From NCBI GenBank assembly GCA_018064425.1, contig JAGHVF010000055.1, positions 1 through 47,359 of the forward strand: a stretch of 47,359 nucleotides of DNA, written 5' to 3'. This document shows, in pieces, positions 1-9,625 of this stretch; the stretch's first letter is position 1; every line of letters starts with the position of its first letter. The notes under the pieces were generated by a model that ran no database searches, was not told the origin of the DNA, and was given only the letters and a program-made list of their open reading frames with translations. The DNA comes from Candidatus Colinaster equi. GTDB taxonomy: Bacteria > Bacillota > Clostridia > Lachnospirales > Lachnospiraceae. The position numbers and the translations under genes are program-made.

Positions 1-44
1 ATATGTAAGTATATGTAATACATATAAACAGAAAGCGTGATGTA

Positions 45-1223
45 ATGGAAAAGAAGAGAATCTATTTGGCTTCACCTACGATGCATGGCGAAGAACAGGA
101 ATTCATTAAGGAAGCATTTGATACCAATTGGGTAGCACCGTTGGGACCGAATGTTAATGCATTTGAAAAAGAGATGTGTGAATACACAGGATGTAAACAT
201 GCAGCAGCATTATCTGCCGGAACGGCAGCACTTCATCTTGCGATGCGTTGTCTTGATATAGGTGAAGGAGATGTAGTATTCTCAACCGACCTTACTTTTG
301 CGGCAACATGTAATCCGGTAACTTATGAAAAAGCAAAGCTTGTATTCATTGATTCGGAATATGATACCTGGAACATGGACCCGGAAGCACTTAAGCGTGC
401 ATATGAAGTATATCCTAATCCGAAGGCTGTATTGGTGGCACATTTGTACGGTACACCTGCCAAGATGGATGAGATAATGAAGATATGTGCAGAGCACGGT
501 ACACCTGTGATTGAGGATGCGGCAGAGGCCCTTAGCTCCACATATAAAGGCAAGCAGTGCGGACTGTTTGGTGATATCGGAGTATATTCTTTCAACGGTA
601 ATAAGATAATCACAACATCCGGCGGCGGAATGATGGTATCCGATAATGAGGATTATACAAAGAAAGCAGTATTCCTTGCGACTCAGGCAAGAGAACCTGC
701 CAGATATTATCAGCACAATACTGTGGGATACAATTACAGAATGTCCAATATTGTAGCAGGCGTAGGACGTGGACAGCTGTTACATCTGGAAGAGCATAAG
801 GCTAAAAAGGTGGCTATATATAAGCAATATGAGAAAGCATTTGCGGATATAGATGAGATTAGTATGAATCCTCTTAATCCCGACGGTGATGCCAATTGCT
901 GGTTGTCGGGAATGATTATTGACAAATCTTGTAAGGTAACCCCCGATGCTGTAATGGATGCATTGCAGGCAGAGAATATAGAGAGCAGACCTGTATGGAA
1001 ACCTATGCATTTGCAACCTGTATATGCCGATAATGATTTCTTTACGGCAAAAGGATTGCAGAAGAATGTTGCTCCCACAAAGGGCGACAATGGTGTCGGC
1101 TGGGATGAAAGCGTCGGTGGTGATATTTTTAGAAGAGGCTTATGTCTGCCGAGTGATATCAAGAATACAGAAGAGGATATGGAACTGATTATTAAGACAA
1201 TTCGAGGTTGCTTTGGCAAATAG
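45..1223 (+). CDS. pglE: PglE-like NDP-sugar aminotransferase (DegT/DnrJ/EryC1/StrS)
   Basis: A 392-residue PLP enzyme of the DegT family, full length. Seen: SAGTAA at about 57-62 (PLP phosphate site), EDAAEA at 157-162 with the cofactor Asp158, the Schiff-base lysine K187 in SFNGNK followed by a Gly-rich stretch, and GYNYRMSN at 228-235. The pattern APLGP near residue 31 and FNGNKIITTSGGG resembles UDP-4-keto-6-deoxy-GlcNAc aminotransferases (PglE), which make the 4-amino sugar of bacillosamine. The partner 4,6-dehydratase and acetyltransferase are not in the window and may lie to the left. WbpE-type 3-amino transfer is an alternative. The ribosome site is weak. A perfect 7-bp inverted repeat (10-16 with 20-26) sits upstream. 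Confidence 0.88.
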   Translation: MEKKRIYLASPTMHGEEQEFIKEAFDTNWVAPLGPNVNAFEKEMCEYTGCKHAAALSAGTAALHLAMRCLDIGEGDVVFSTDLTFAATCNPVTYEKAKLVFIDSEYDTWNMDPEALKRAYEVYPNPKAVLVAHLYGTPAKMDEIMKICAEHGTPVIEDAAEALSSTYKGKQCGLFGDIGVYSFNGNKIITTSGGGMMVSDNEDYTKKAVFLATQAREPARYYQHNTVGYNYRMSNIVAGVGRGQLLHLEEHKAKKVAIYKQYEKAFADIDEISMNPLNPDGDANCWLSGMIIDKSCKVTPDAVMDALQAENIESRPVWKPMHLQPVYADNDFFTAKGLQKNVAPTKGDNGVGWDESVGGDIFRRGLCLPSDIKNTEEDMELIIKTIRGCFGK

Positions 1224-1240
1224 GAATTGCGATTTGGGAT

Positions 1241-2332
1241 ATGAGACATACGGATAAGAATGAAAAAATCAATCATGTCATATTTGTAACAATATCTATG
1301 ACCGGTGGCGGAACAGAGCGAGTTATTGCAAACCTTGCCAATCATTATGTCGGTATCGGAGTGAAGACAACGATACTTATGATTGGCGGTGATGATATTG
1401 CTTATGAATTGGATGATCGTGTGGATATCAGATGCTTGTCGGGCAGGACAGGCGGCAGCTTGAGCGGTAGACTTGGCAGAATAAAAGCAATGCGCGGTGC
1501 TTTCAAAGAAGAAGATGGTGCTGTAATAATTGCGATGGGAACTGTGGCATCAATGTTTGCGGTACTTGCCAATACAGGATTGAAAAAACGCGTGATTGTG
1601 TCGGAGCGTAACGACCCAAACAGATTGAATCACAGACCTATCAAATCATACGAGAAAATGTTGCGTAATATGTTGTATCTAAGAGCTGACAAATTGGTAT
1701 GCCAGACTCCTGATGCAATGGAAAGCTTTCCCAAATGTATACGTAATAAGGCGGTCATTATTATGAATCCGCTTAATGAAACAGGTGTCGTTAGTAAAGC
1801 CGGTTATCAGAGAGAGAAGATTGTGATGACTGCGGGAAGACTGACAGCACAGAAGAATCACAAATTGTTGATTGATGCTTTTGCGAAATTTGCAAAAGCT
1901 TATCCTGAGTATCGCTTGGAAATATATGGTAAAGGCGATATGGAGGAGGAACTCAGAGAATATATTGGCGACCGTAATCTGTCACATTGTATTAAGATGT
2001 GCGGATTCACAGATGCACTCGGAGACAGACTCAGTGAGGCGATGATGTATGTATCATCATCCGATTGGGAAGGCATCTCCAATTCTTTGATGGAAGCACT
2101 CTCATCGGGAATTGCCGTGATTGCCACGGACTGTCCGATGGGTGGCAGCAGAATGCTAATTGAAGACGGAGTGAACGGTCGACTTGTTCCTGTTAATAAC
2201 GTTGATAAATTGGCAGAAGCCATGGAAAGTCTGGCGGATTCTTCAAGCCTTTGGGATAAGGTGAGCGCGAATGCTGTAAGGATACGGGATATAGCAGCGG
2301 TGGATGAAATAGCTAAGCAGTGGCTTGCGTAA
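1241..2332 (+). CDS. GT4 glycosyltransferase (GT-B fold)
   Basis: A cytosolic retaining glycosyltransferase of about 363 residues. Seen: a GGGTER loop after the first beta strand, a nucleotide-sugar-domain opening (TAGRLTAQKNHKLLIDAF region), and the EX7E motif in EGISNSLME followed by ALSSG. I prefer ATG 1241 because the family core (MTGGGTER) begins soon after. An in-frame TTG at 1208 would overlap the aminotransferase gene by 16 bp and add 11 residues. It closely resembles the GT4 at 5218, sharing the NHKLLIDAF stretch, so the two are probably paralogues adding related sugars. The donor is not predictable. Confidence 0.88.
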   Translation: MRHTDKNEKINHVIFVTISMTGGGTERVIANLANHYVGIGVKTTILMIGGDDIAYELDDRVDIRCLSGRTGGSLSGRLGRIKAMRGAFKEEDGAVIIAMGTVASMFAVLANTGLKKRVIVSERNDPNRLNHRPIKSYEKMLRNMLYLRADKLVCQTPDAMESFPKCIRNKAVIIMNPLNETGVVSKAGYQREKIVMTAGRLTAQKNHKLLIDAFAKFAKAYPEYRLEIYGKGDMEEELREYIGDRNLSHCIKMCGFTDALGDRLSEAMMYVSSSDWEGISNSLMEALSSGIAVIATDCPMGGSRMLIEDGVNGRLVPVNNVDKLAEAMESLADSSSLWDKVSANAVRIRDIAAVDEIAKQWLA

Positions 2333-2346
2333 AATATAGTAATAGA

Positions 2347-2394
2347 TTGATAAATGTGTTATACTAAATCGTTAGTATGTAGAAATAGTATAAT
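2347..2394 (+). promoter_or_regulatory. possible promoter with overlapping palindrome
   Basis: In the 108-bp gap before the dehydrogenase gene there is an extended -10-like TGTTATACT at 2357-2365 and a second TATAAT at 2389-2394, neither with a good -35. A perfect 7-bp inverted repeat (ATACTAA at 2361-2367 with TTAGTAT at 2372-2378, 4-nt loop) overlaps the first -10. This could be an internal promoter with an operator, or a weak RNA hairpin. There is no T-run, so it is unlikely to be a terminator. Confidence 0.35.
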
Positions 2395-2440
2395 TGCTTA
2401 GGCAAGAAAATACACATACAAAAGGAAAGAAGGATAAGTC

Positions 2441-3757
2441 ATGAGTTTGTATGAGAAGATAGTAAAAGGTGAAGAGAAGATTGCTCTTGTAGGTCTTGGA
2501 TATGTAGGTATGCCAATCGCGGTTGCTTTTGCCAGAAAGGTTGGAGTAATCGGTTATGATTTGAATGCCGCCAAGATTGATTTGTATAAAAAGGGAATCG
2601 ACCCGACAAACGAAGTAGGTAATGATGTGATTAAGAACACAAAGGTTGAGTTCACATCGGATGAGGCAAAGCTTAAGGAAGCAAAGTTCCATATCGTAGC
2701 AGTACCTACACCTGTTAATGATGATCATACTCCGGATCTTACACCGGTTGAGGGTGCAAGCAGAATTCTTGGACGTAATTTAACAAAGGGTTCGATTGTT
2801 GTATTCGAGTCAACAGTTTATCCCGGTGTAACAGAAGATGTATGTGTTCCGATTTTGGAAAAAGAGTCAGGACTTAAGTGTGGTGTTGATTTCAAGATTG
2901 GTTATTCACCTGAGCGAATCAATCCGGGCGATAAAGTTCACAGACTTGAGACTATCACCAAGATTGTATCAGGTATGGATGCAGAGACACTTGATGAAGT
3001 TGCACATGTATATGAGCTTGTTGTAGATGCAGGCGTTCACAGAGCTGAGTCAATCAAAGTAGCAGAGGCTGCAAAGGTTATTGAGAACAGCCAGAGAGAC
3101 ATTAACATTGCATTTATGAATGAGTTGTCAATTATCTTTGATAAGATGGGCATAGATACTAAGGCAGTCCTTGAAGCAGCAGGAACAAAGTGGAATTTCT
3201 TAAAATTTGCTCCCGGTCTTGTAGGAGGTCACTGTATCGGAGTTGATCCGTACTATTTGACATATAAGGCTGAACAGCTGGGATATCATAGCCAGATTAT
3301 TTTATCAGGTCGTAGAATTAATGATGATATGGGTAAGTATGTGGCAGAGACAGTAGTAAAGAAGCTTATTGCAGCTGATTTGTCCGTAAAGGGTGCTAAG
3401 GTTGCCATTCTTGGATTCACATTCAAAGAGAATTGTCCTGATACTCGTAATACCAAGATAATAGATATATATAATGAACTTAAGGAGTTTGGTATTACAC
3501 CTGTCGTTGTTGATGAGACTGCTGATGCAGACGAAGCGAAGAGACTTTATGGTATCACATTCGGTACTATGGATGATGTCAAGAATATGGATGCAGTTAT
3601 TCTTGCTGTAGCACACGATGCATTTGCTGATTTGAATAAGGCTACAGTAGACGGATACTTCAACAGCAACAACAAGAAGAAAGTACTTGCAGATATCAAG
3701 GGTATACTTGATAAGTCTGAGTATGCAGGTAGTGATTACATCTATTGGAGACTGTAA
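2441..3757 (+). CDS. UDP-HexNAc/UDP-hexose 6-dehydrogenase (WbpO/TviB-type)
   Basis: A 438-residue NAD-dependent nucleotide-sugar 6-dehydrogenase that converts a UDP-hexose or UDP-N-acetylhexosamine to the uronic acid by two oxidations. Seen: Rossmann motif GLGYVG at 18-23, ESTVYPG at 123-129, SPERINPGDK at 156-165, and the catalytic cysteine C265 in GGHCIGVDP. The NPGDK and LSGRRIND patterns fit the UDP-GlcNAc/GalNAc branch better than classical Ugd, but substrate choice is inference. ATG 2441 follows AAGGAAAGAAGGA. Length is normal. Its product is the likely substrate for the AsnB-type amidotransferases nearby. Confidence 0.93.
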   Translation: MSLYEKIVKGEEKIALVGLGYVGMPIAVAFARKVGVIGYDLNAAKIDLYKKGIDPTNEVGNDVIKNTKVEFTSDEAKLKEAKFHIVAVPTPVNDDHTPDLTPVEGASRILGRNLTKGSIVVFESTVYPGVTEDVCVPILEKESGLKCGVDFKIGYSPERINPGDKVHRLETITKIVSGMDAETLDEVAHVYELVVDAGVHRAESIKVAEAAKVIENSQRDINIAFMNELSIIFDKMGIDTKAVLEAAGTKWNFLKFAPGLVGGHCIGVDPYYLTYKAEQLGYHSQIILSGRRINDDMGKYVAETVVKKLIAADLSVKGAKVAILGFTFKENCPDTRNTKIIDIYNELKEFGITPVVVDETADADEAKRLYGITFGTMDDVKNMDAVILAVAHDAFADLNKATVDGYFNSNNKKKVLADIKGILDKSEYAGSDYIYWRL

Positions 3758-3783
3758 GGCTATTACATTAAGTAAATCATATT

Positions 3784-3826
3784 GTGTATATGCCACGACT
3801 GAGAATACAGGTTGTGGCATATGCAT
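3784..3826 (+). promoter_or_regulatory. intergenic RNA hairpin at the start of the next gene
   Basis: A perfect 9-bp inverted repeat (ATATGCCAC at 3788-3796 with GTGGCATAT at 3814-3822) extends by wobble and Watson-Crick pairs to 3784 and 3826, leaving a 17-nt loop. No T-run follows, so it is not a canonical terminator. The right arm covers the ATG at 3821 and ends just before the GAGGAA ribosome site at 3830, so it could influence translation or RNA processing. Confidence 0.6.
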
Positions 3827-5206
3827 ATTGAGGAAATATTATTGAATAATAACAAAGCTAAGAAATACGACATTATAAGAAATATCTGTACATTTTTGTT
3901 TATATTCATGTGTCACTTTGTGACTTTTTTTTCTGTTTTTCCGGGAATATGCTATTATGATTTGAATGAACAAATCAATCAGTATATACTACGTGAATTC
4001 TGTACAAATCATCCTATTATTCATACACTGTTCGAAGGATTCTTTTATTCTCAATTTGAAAATCATAATACCGGATATGCGTTTGCTACGATTATCCAGT
4101 TGCTTATTGTAGATGGTGCTATGGTATATGCCCTGTCATTTTTATGGAAGAAGTTGGGCAAAAAATGGCTATATTATCTTGCAATCGTATTCTATGCTAT
4201 GTGGCCGCTGAATTCGTTGCTTGCAGTATCGCATACAAAGGATATTCTCTTTTCGGCGTTTGCGTTCCTATTGTTTATCGATATCTATAGATATATGTTT
4301 GATGAAGGCGTTAAGACGAAATGGTGTATGGCGCGCATTGTAGCGTGGAGTGTTTGTGCATCGTTTTTTAGAAATAATGCGATATATGCGACTGCGGTAA
4401 TGGCGGTAGTATTACTTATAGTAGTATTCGTCGGATATAAGAGACATAATTCGGACAAAAAGACAGTGCAATTGACTGTAACGATAGCCGTAAGCTGTGT
4501 TGTGGCAATAATGGCCGGCAAACTTGTGGTATTTGCTACGGATGGCGCCGCAGGAACCAACCAGGAGATGATGAGTGTTCCGTGTCAGATTATGGCACGC
4601 ATATATAATACAACCGCAACCGATGAGGAAAAGGAAATCATTACTCAATATATTGAAGAACCGGCGGAATATGAGTATTATTTGTCGGATGGAATAAAAA
4701 AACAACTTCCGTTTTCGACATTTGATTCCAAGTGCAAACATTTTTTGCTGGACAGTACAATAATTGCGCTTCATCATCCGATTCAGAGTATTGAAGCGGT
4801 GTGGTTTAATGTTCAGGGATTCTTTGATCCGTTTCATATGCCTTACGGATATGAGCATTTCTTTTTAGCTACTTGCGATTATAGGGGAGGAGCAACGGCA
4901 GACTCTAAACTGGCGAGACTGGGCAATTTCTATTATCAACATTTTAGAGTGACGACAGATTATAGAAGTAACCCTATAATTATTCTTTTGAATATTGGTT
5001 TCTATATTTGGCTTGTAATTGTAGCCATGATTATTGATATTAGAAAAGGTAATGGCGGTATAATTCCGTACTTGTTTCCTATGTTATATTTAGGAACCCT
5101 TTTACTGGGACCGGGAGCTATAGCGCGTTACGGATATTTATTCATTATGATGGCACCGATAGCAATGGGACTGGCGATAAGTCGCAAGTCCGGAGACAAA
5201 GATTAG
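3821..5206 (+). CDS. multi-spanning membrane protein, DUF6020/GT-C-like
   Basis: About 461 residues with roughly ten hydrophobic helices spread along the protein. After the first helix comes an acidic extracytoplasmic loop with YYDLNEQINQ and then NHPIIHTL, the layout of the DUF6020 family, thought to be GT-C-like enzymes using polyprenyl-phosphate sugars. Function is inference. The start is uncertain. ATG 3821 lies inside a hairpin and has little ribosome-site sequence, whereas TTG 3842 (giving an NNNKAKKYD start) has GAGGAA 6-7 nt upstream. The end abuts the next GT4 gene. A T8 run at 3925-3932 is read through in frame. Confidence 0.75.
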   Translation: MHIEEILLNNNKAKKYDIIRNICTFLFIFMCHFVTFFSVFPGICYYDLNEQINQYILREFCTNHPIIHTLFEGFFYSQFENHNTGYAFATIIQLLIVDGAMVYALSFLWKKLGKKWLYYLAIVFYAMWPLNSLLAVSHTKDILFSAFAFLLFIDIYRYMFDEGVKTKWCMARIVAWSVCASFFRNNAIYATAVMAVVLLIVVFVGYKRHNSDKKTVQLTVTIAVSCVVAIMAGKLVVFATDGAAGTNQEMMSVPCQIMARIYNTTATDEEKEIITQYIEEPAEYEYYLSDGIKKQLPFSTFDSKCKHFLLDSTIIALHHPIQSIEAVWFNVQGFFDPFHMPYGYEHFFLATCDYRGGATADSKLARLGNFYYQHFRVTTDYRSNPIIILLNIGFYIWLVIVAMIIDIRKGNGGIIPYLFPMLYLGTLLLGPGAIARYGYLFIMMAPIAMGLAISRKSGDKD

Positions 5207-5217
5207 TGAGGGAGAAA

Positions 5218-6318
5218 ATGGCTCGAATTACATTTGTGACGCTGTCATTGCAAAGAGGAGGAGCCGAGGGCGTAATAGCCAGGCTGTGCAATGATGAACT
5301 GATTAAAAATCATGAAGTAAACATTGTAATGTGTATGTGCCGTGAGGTGCAGTATGAACTTGATCAACGTATACGCTTGTTCAGAGTAGATGACGGTGAG
5401 ATACAGTATGCCAATATGGCATCAAGATTTGCCGTAAGGAGAAAGCGGCTTGATGCTATTTTGCAGGAGCTGAATTCCGATGTGATAATAAGCTTTCTGC
5501 CGGAGCCTAATTTCCTTGTGCTCAGTATGCGACGTAAAGTCGGATGCCCTGTAATAATATCGGTTCGTAACGATCCGGCAAGAGAATATGCCAACAAGGC
5601 ATACAATATTATGATGAAGCAATTATATCCGAAAGCTGACGGATATGTGTTCCAGACAGAGGATGCTAAAGCGTATTTTTCATGTTGCAATAAAATAACA
5701 GACAGAGGTGTTGTAATCCCTAATGCTTTGACAAGAAGTCATGAGAACATGACACCTGTGTCACAACGAAAGAAAAGCATCGTGCATGTCGGAAGACTGG
5801 ACAGACAAAAGAATCATAAATTGTTAATAGATGCATTTATTGATATAGCTGACAAGTACCCGGAATATACACTTGATTTGTATGGAGAAGGGGCTTTGGA
5901 AAATGATTTGCGGAAGTACATTGGTACGTATGCCGTTGAGGACAGAATCATTTTTCACGGAAATGTTAAAAATCTTCATGAGAAAATCAAGGATGCAAGC
6001 ATGTTTGTGCTTACGTCCGATTATGAAGGTATGCCTAACGCTTTGATGGAGGCTTTGGCGCTTGGAATCCCTTGTATCGCAACTGATTGTCCGTGCGGAG
6101 GACCTAAGGCGCTCATAAAGCATGAACACAGCGGTCTGCTTGTGCCTGTGGGTGATCAGAAGGCACTTATGTCAGCGATGGAACGCTTGCTTGACAATCG
6201 TAGCGAAGCAGAGGAAATGGCAAAGAATGCGATTGATTCTATGCATGATTATTATGCTGATATAATACATGCAAAGTGGGCGAAGTATATAGAAGATATT
6301 ATTGCAAAGAAGGATTGA
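5218..6318 (+). CDS. GT4 glycosyltransferase (GT-B fold)
   Basis: About 366 residues, a cytosolic retaining glycosyltransferase. Seen: RGGAEGVIARLCN near the N-terminus, ISVRNDPAREY in the middle, VGRLDRQKNHKLLIDAF opening the C-terminal Rossmann domain, and EX7E in EGMPNALME. ATG 5218 has GAGGGAG just upstream. An in-frame GTG at 5206 is less likely. It is paralogous to the GT4 at 1241. It follows the membrane protein gene after a gap of 11 bp and is followed at once by asnB, so the genes are probably co-transcribed. Confidence 0.88.
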   Translation: MARITFVTLSLQRGGAEGVIARLCNDELIKNHEVNIVMCMCREVQYELDQRIRLFRVDDGEIQYANMASRFAVRRKRLDAILQELNSDVIISFLPEPNFLVLSMRRKVGCPVIISVRNDPAREYANKAYNIMMKQLYPKADGYVFQTEDAKAYFSCCNKITDRGVVIPNALTRSHENMTPVSQRKKSIVHVGRLDRQKNHKLLIDAFIDIADKYPEYTLDLYGEGALENDLRKYIGTYAVEDRIIFHGNVKNLHEKIKDASMFVLTSDYEGMPNALMEALALGIPCIATDCPCGGPKALIKHEHSGLLVPVGDQKALMSAMERLLDNRSEAEEMAKNAIDSMHDYYADIIHAKWAKYIEDIIAKKD

Positions 6319-6323
6319 ACAAT

Positions 6324-8222
6324 ATGTGCGGTATTGCCGGTTTTGTAAGTAAAAAAGTAAATAATAGAGAAGTCATACTGAAAATGAATGAGCAGATGCT
6401 TCACAGAGGACCGGACAGTGGGGATATCTATATAGACGAGAAAAACGGAGTAACCTTGGGACATCGCAGACTTGCAATTGTTGATTTGAACACGACGGGT
6501 GCTCAACCGATGATATCTCATTCGGGAAGATATGTGATGGTATATAACGGAGAGATATACAATGCATCCAAGATACTTAAACAACTGCAAGAAGATGATT
6601 CGACTTTTGGATTGAAAGGTTCGTCTGATACGGAAGTTCTGTTGGAGGCAATAGAAAAGTATGGCATTAAGAATGCACTGCAAATGACAAAAGGAATGTT
6701 TGCTGTTGCATTATATGACAGACAGACCGGAGCGATTGTTTTAACAAGGGACCGTGTTGGCGAGAAGCCATTATATTACGGACATATTAACGGTGATTTT
6801 GTATTTGCTTCGGAACTTGCGGAAATATGCGTGTATCCGGGATTTGATAAACGCCTTAGTAAAGAAGCGGTAGACAGATATTTAAGATACAGTTATGTAC
6901 CGACACCATTGTCAATATATGAAGGGATATATAAGCTTAAGCCCGGAACATATATGACATTTATGCCTCCGTATAATGAAGGAATTACTGAGGCATATTA
7001 TGATATTGAAGAAGAATATGCTGCAGGAATTGAGAATCCTTTTGCCGGAACATATGATGAAGCGGTAGAGCAGCTTGATAATACACTTAAAGAAGCAGTA
7101 AGAAGCCAATTGATGAGTGATGTTCCGCTCGGCGCATTTTTGTCAGGCGGAATCGACAGTTCTACAATTGTTGCTTTGATGCAATCTATAGTAGACAATC
7201 CGGTCAAGACTTTTACGATTGGATTTGAAGATGAAAGATATGATGAATCCGAGGCGGCAGACAGTATTGCAAAGCATTTGGGAACAGACCATACCTCGCT
7301 TACCATTACGGAACGGGAATTGCAGGATATTGTGCCGAGACTGCCACGTATATTCAGCGAGCCGATGGCTGATTCTTCACAGATACCGACATATCTTGTC
7401 AGCAAGTTGGCAAAAAGCAAAGTGACGGTATCGTTGAGCGGAGATGCAGGTGATGAGCTGTTTGCGGGATATAATACATATTGGAAGACTGCAGCTGCTT
7501 ACAATAAAGCAATGAAAATACCATCATGTGCCCGACATTTGCTCGGTGGTATTGTGACTGCAGGAAGCGGTGCAGGATATCATAATGCCAATCCGTTATC
7601 AAGAACCGGTCAGTTATACAGAGCGGGCAAATGTTTGTTATCTGACAGCATTGCGGATTTTCATGAATCGGTATGCTACGATATGACATATCTGTGCGGA
7701 GAACATATCCCACAGAAAAGTCTGTTAGAAGGCATTGGTACTATTACCGATGAGATGATGATTAGAGATCTTATGCATTACCATCCTGATGATATTCTTG
7801 TGAAGGTAGACAGAGCAGGTATGGCGGTTTCTTTGGAAAACCGTGTTCCTATGCTTGACAAAGATGTACTTAAACTGGCATTTTCATTGCCTTTGGAATA
7901 TAAACTTACAAGGATTGAAGAAAATGGTGATAAGCTCGTATCGAAGAGAATACTTAAGGATGTATTGTACAAATATGTTCCGAGTAAGATAATGGACAGA
8001 CCTAAGAAAGGATTTTCTGTTCCGATTACAAAGTGGCTCAATGAGGGCAGCATCTGTGAATGGTCGAAAGAGCTTATGCTAAACAGTCGCCTGGTTGCCG
8101 ACGGAGTGCTTGACAAAGAGTATGTCCGCACAGTCAGCGAATCATTCTATAAAAAAGGGATTAATAAAGGATTATTATGGAACATAATCGTGTTAGAACA
8201 GTGGTATCGCGAATATTGTTAA
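6324..8222 (+). CDS. asnB: AsnB-type glutamine-dependent amidotransferase, copy 1
   Basis: A 632-residue class II glutamine amidotransferase/asparagine-synthase-like enzyme. ATG 6324 puts the nucleophile at Cys2 (MCGIAG) and has AAGGA upstream. Seen: HRRL at 47-50, NGE at 75-77 and D102 for glutamine binding in the N-terminal domain; the ATP-pyrophosphatase loop SGGIDSS at 274-280; and RPKKGFSVP near the C-terminus. AsnB homologues inside polysaccharide loci often amidate uronic acids rather than aspartate. With a 6-dehydrogenase gene 2.5 kb upstream, uronamide formation is a reasonable inference, but ordinary asparagine synthesis cannot be excluded. The next gene overlaps its end by 46 bp. 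Confidence 0.9.
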   Translation: MCGIAGFVSKKVNNREVILKMNEQMLHRGPDSGDIYIDEKNGVTLGHRRLAIVDLNTTGAQPMISHSGRYVMVYNGEIYNASKILKQLQEDDSTFGLKGSSDTEVLLEAIEKYGIKNALQMTKGMFAVALYDRQTGAIVLTRDRVGEKPLYYGHINGDFVFASELAEICVYPGFDKRLSKEAVDRYLRYSYVPTPLSIYEGIYKLKPGTYMTFMPPYNEGITEAYYDIEEEYAAGIENPFAGTYDEAVEQLDNTLKEAVRSQLMSDVPLGAFLSGGIDSSTIVALMQSIVDNPVKTFTIGFEDERYDESEAADSIAKHLGTDHTSLTITERELQDIVPRLPRIFSEPMADSSQIPTYLVSKLAKSKVTVSLSGDAGDELFAGYNTYWKTAAAYNKAMKIPSCARHLLGGIVTAGSGAGYHNANPLSRTGQLYRAGKCLLSDSIADFHESVCYDMTYLCGEHIPQKSLLEGIGTITDEMMIRDLMHYHPDDILVKVDRAGMAVSLENRVPMLDKDVLKLAFSLPLEYKLTRIEENGDKLVSKRILKDVLYKYVPSKIMDRPKKGFSVPITKWLNEGSICEWSKELMLNSRLVADGVLDKEYVRTVSESFYKKGINKGLLWNIIVLEQWYREYC

Positions 8223-9625
8223 TGGGGTTGCCCTTTGCATTTTATATTTTCTTTTGGGCATATGACGGCGTTGTGATATGTGCTGATAGTGAGACCTACA
8301 TTGATATGGCATATAGCAGGGAACCACTTTATCCTATGTTTCTTGCATTGTGTAGGACCATCTTCGGTACACAGGCATATCTGAAAGTGGCAGTACTTAT
8401 TCAGAGCGTATTGGCTGCAGAGGCCACACTTTGTATTACGATATATCTGAAAGAAAAATTTGATTTGTCGACATTTTGGACATATGCAGTCATGGCTATG
8501 CCCATGGCAACATCGCTTTTGTGCAGATTTGCGGCAGGTCGTGCTTCGATGTATTCCAATTCCGTTTTGACAGAGGGTATTACTATAAGCCTTTATCTGT
8601 TTTTTATAAGGTACGTCTTGGAGTATTTGGAAAAAGGTGACAGACGTTCGCTTTTTATTCTTTCAACAATTGCAATACTTGGGATATCAACAAGGAAACA
8701 GATGTATGTAATGCTTATAATGATAGTAGTGGGCATTATATATAGATGTATATTTGAGTGTAAATATGCAGGAAGTGCGTATATTCATACGGCGAAAGTG
8801 CCTAATGCGGAACATGGTGTTAAGGTAGACAGAAAAAGATGTATATTCAGATGCATATATACATTGGTAGTTACGGTGTTTGCCGTAACGGCTATTTCGA
8901 CACTTGTTGATTGTACCTATAATTACGTATTACGAGGTCAATTTGGCAGACACACAGAGGATAACAGATTCATAACTACTGTGGCAATGTACACGGCAGA
9001 GCGTGACTATGTGGAATATATTGAACCGGAATACAGGGATGTTTTTTTACAGATATATGATGAATGTGAGAAGGAAGGATATCTGTTAAACAGTGAACCT
9101 GAAGGATGGTATGATGCCGCAACGCATTTTGCCGATCATTATGATTTGATACAGCTGGATACAATGGAGAATATGTTACAGCAGTATGTGGAAAACGGAC
9201 AGTGGGATGATGATATGCCGGTTCTTGACAGAATGGATGTCATAAGAAAATCATTCAATAAGTCATTGATTCCTCATGAAATCGGAGACTGCATTCATGT
9301 GTTTATTAACAATTTCTTTGTCGGACTGGTAACAACTGTGGCTACCAGAACCCCGATACTATGTGTATATACAGTAGCAGTATATCTTATTTATGTTGTC
9401 TTATTGATTATGTGTATTGTGGGAATCAAAGACAGAAATAGGAAGTATAAAGTGACACTTGTGTCAGCTGTAACATTGATTAGCATATGTATAAATGTCG
9501 GATTGGTTAGCGCTGTAATATTTGCTCAAACAAGATACACAATATACAATATGCCGTTATTCTATATTGCTATGATAATTATGATATCGGAGCTAATAAA
9601 CTTGCGAAGAGGTAATGATGAATAA
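8177..9625 (+). CDS. multi-spanning membrane protein, GT-C-like
   Basis: 482 residues with about nine to ten hydrophobic segments. After the first helix the sequence has ADSETYIDMA and then REPLYPMFL, a layout seen in GT-C glycosyltransferases where an early acidic loop is catalytic. A soluble acidic stretch lies around residues 265-370. I chose ATG 8177 because AAAGGA precedes it, giving a 46-bp overlap with asnB. ATG 8222 (TAATG junction) is the alternative but has no ribosome site. It resembles the membrane protein at 40292. The probable role is external transfer of a lipid-linked sugar; not proven. Confidence 0.75.
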   Translation: MEHNRVRTVVSRILLMGLPFAFYIFFWAYDGVVICADSETYIDMAYSREPLYPMFLALCRTIFGTQAYLKVAVLIQSVLAAEATLCITIYLKEKFDLSTFWTYAVMAMPMATSLLCRFAAGRASMYSNSVLTEGITISLYLFFIRYVLEYLEKGDRRSLFILSTIAILGISTRKQMYVMLIMIVVGIIYRCIFECKYAGSAYIHTAKVPNAEHGVKVDRKRCIFRCIYTLVVTVFAVTAISTLVDCTYNYVLRGQFGRHTEDNRFITTVAMYTAERDYVEYIEPEYRDVFLQIYDECEKEGYLLNSEPEGWYDAATHFADHYDLIQLDTMENMLQQYVENGQWDDDMPVLDRMDVIRKSFNKSLIPHEIGDCIHVFINNFFVGLVTTVATRTPILCVYTVAVYLIYVVLLIMCIVGIKDRNRKYKVTLVSAVTLISICINVGLVSAVIFAQTRYTIYNMPLFYIAMIIMISELINLRRGNDE

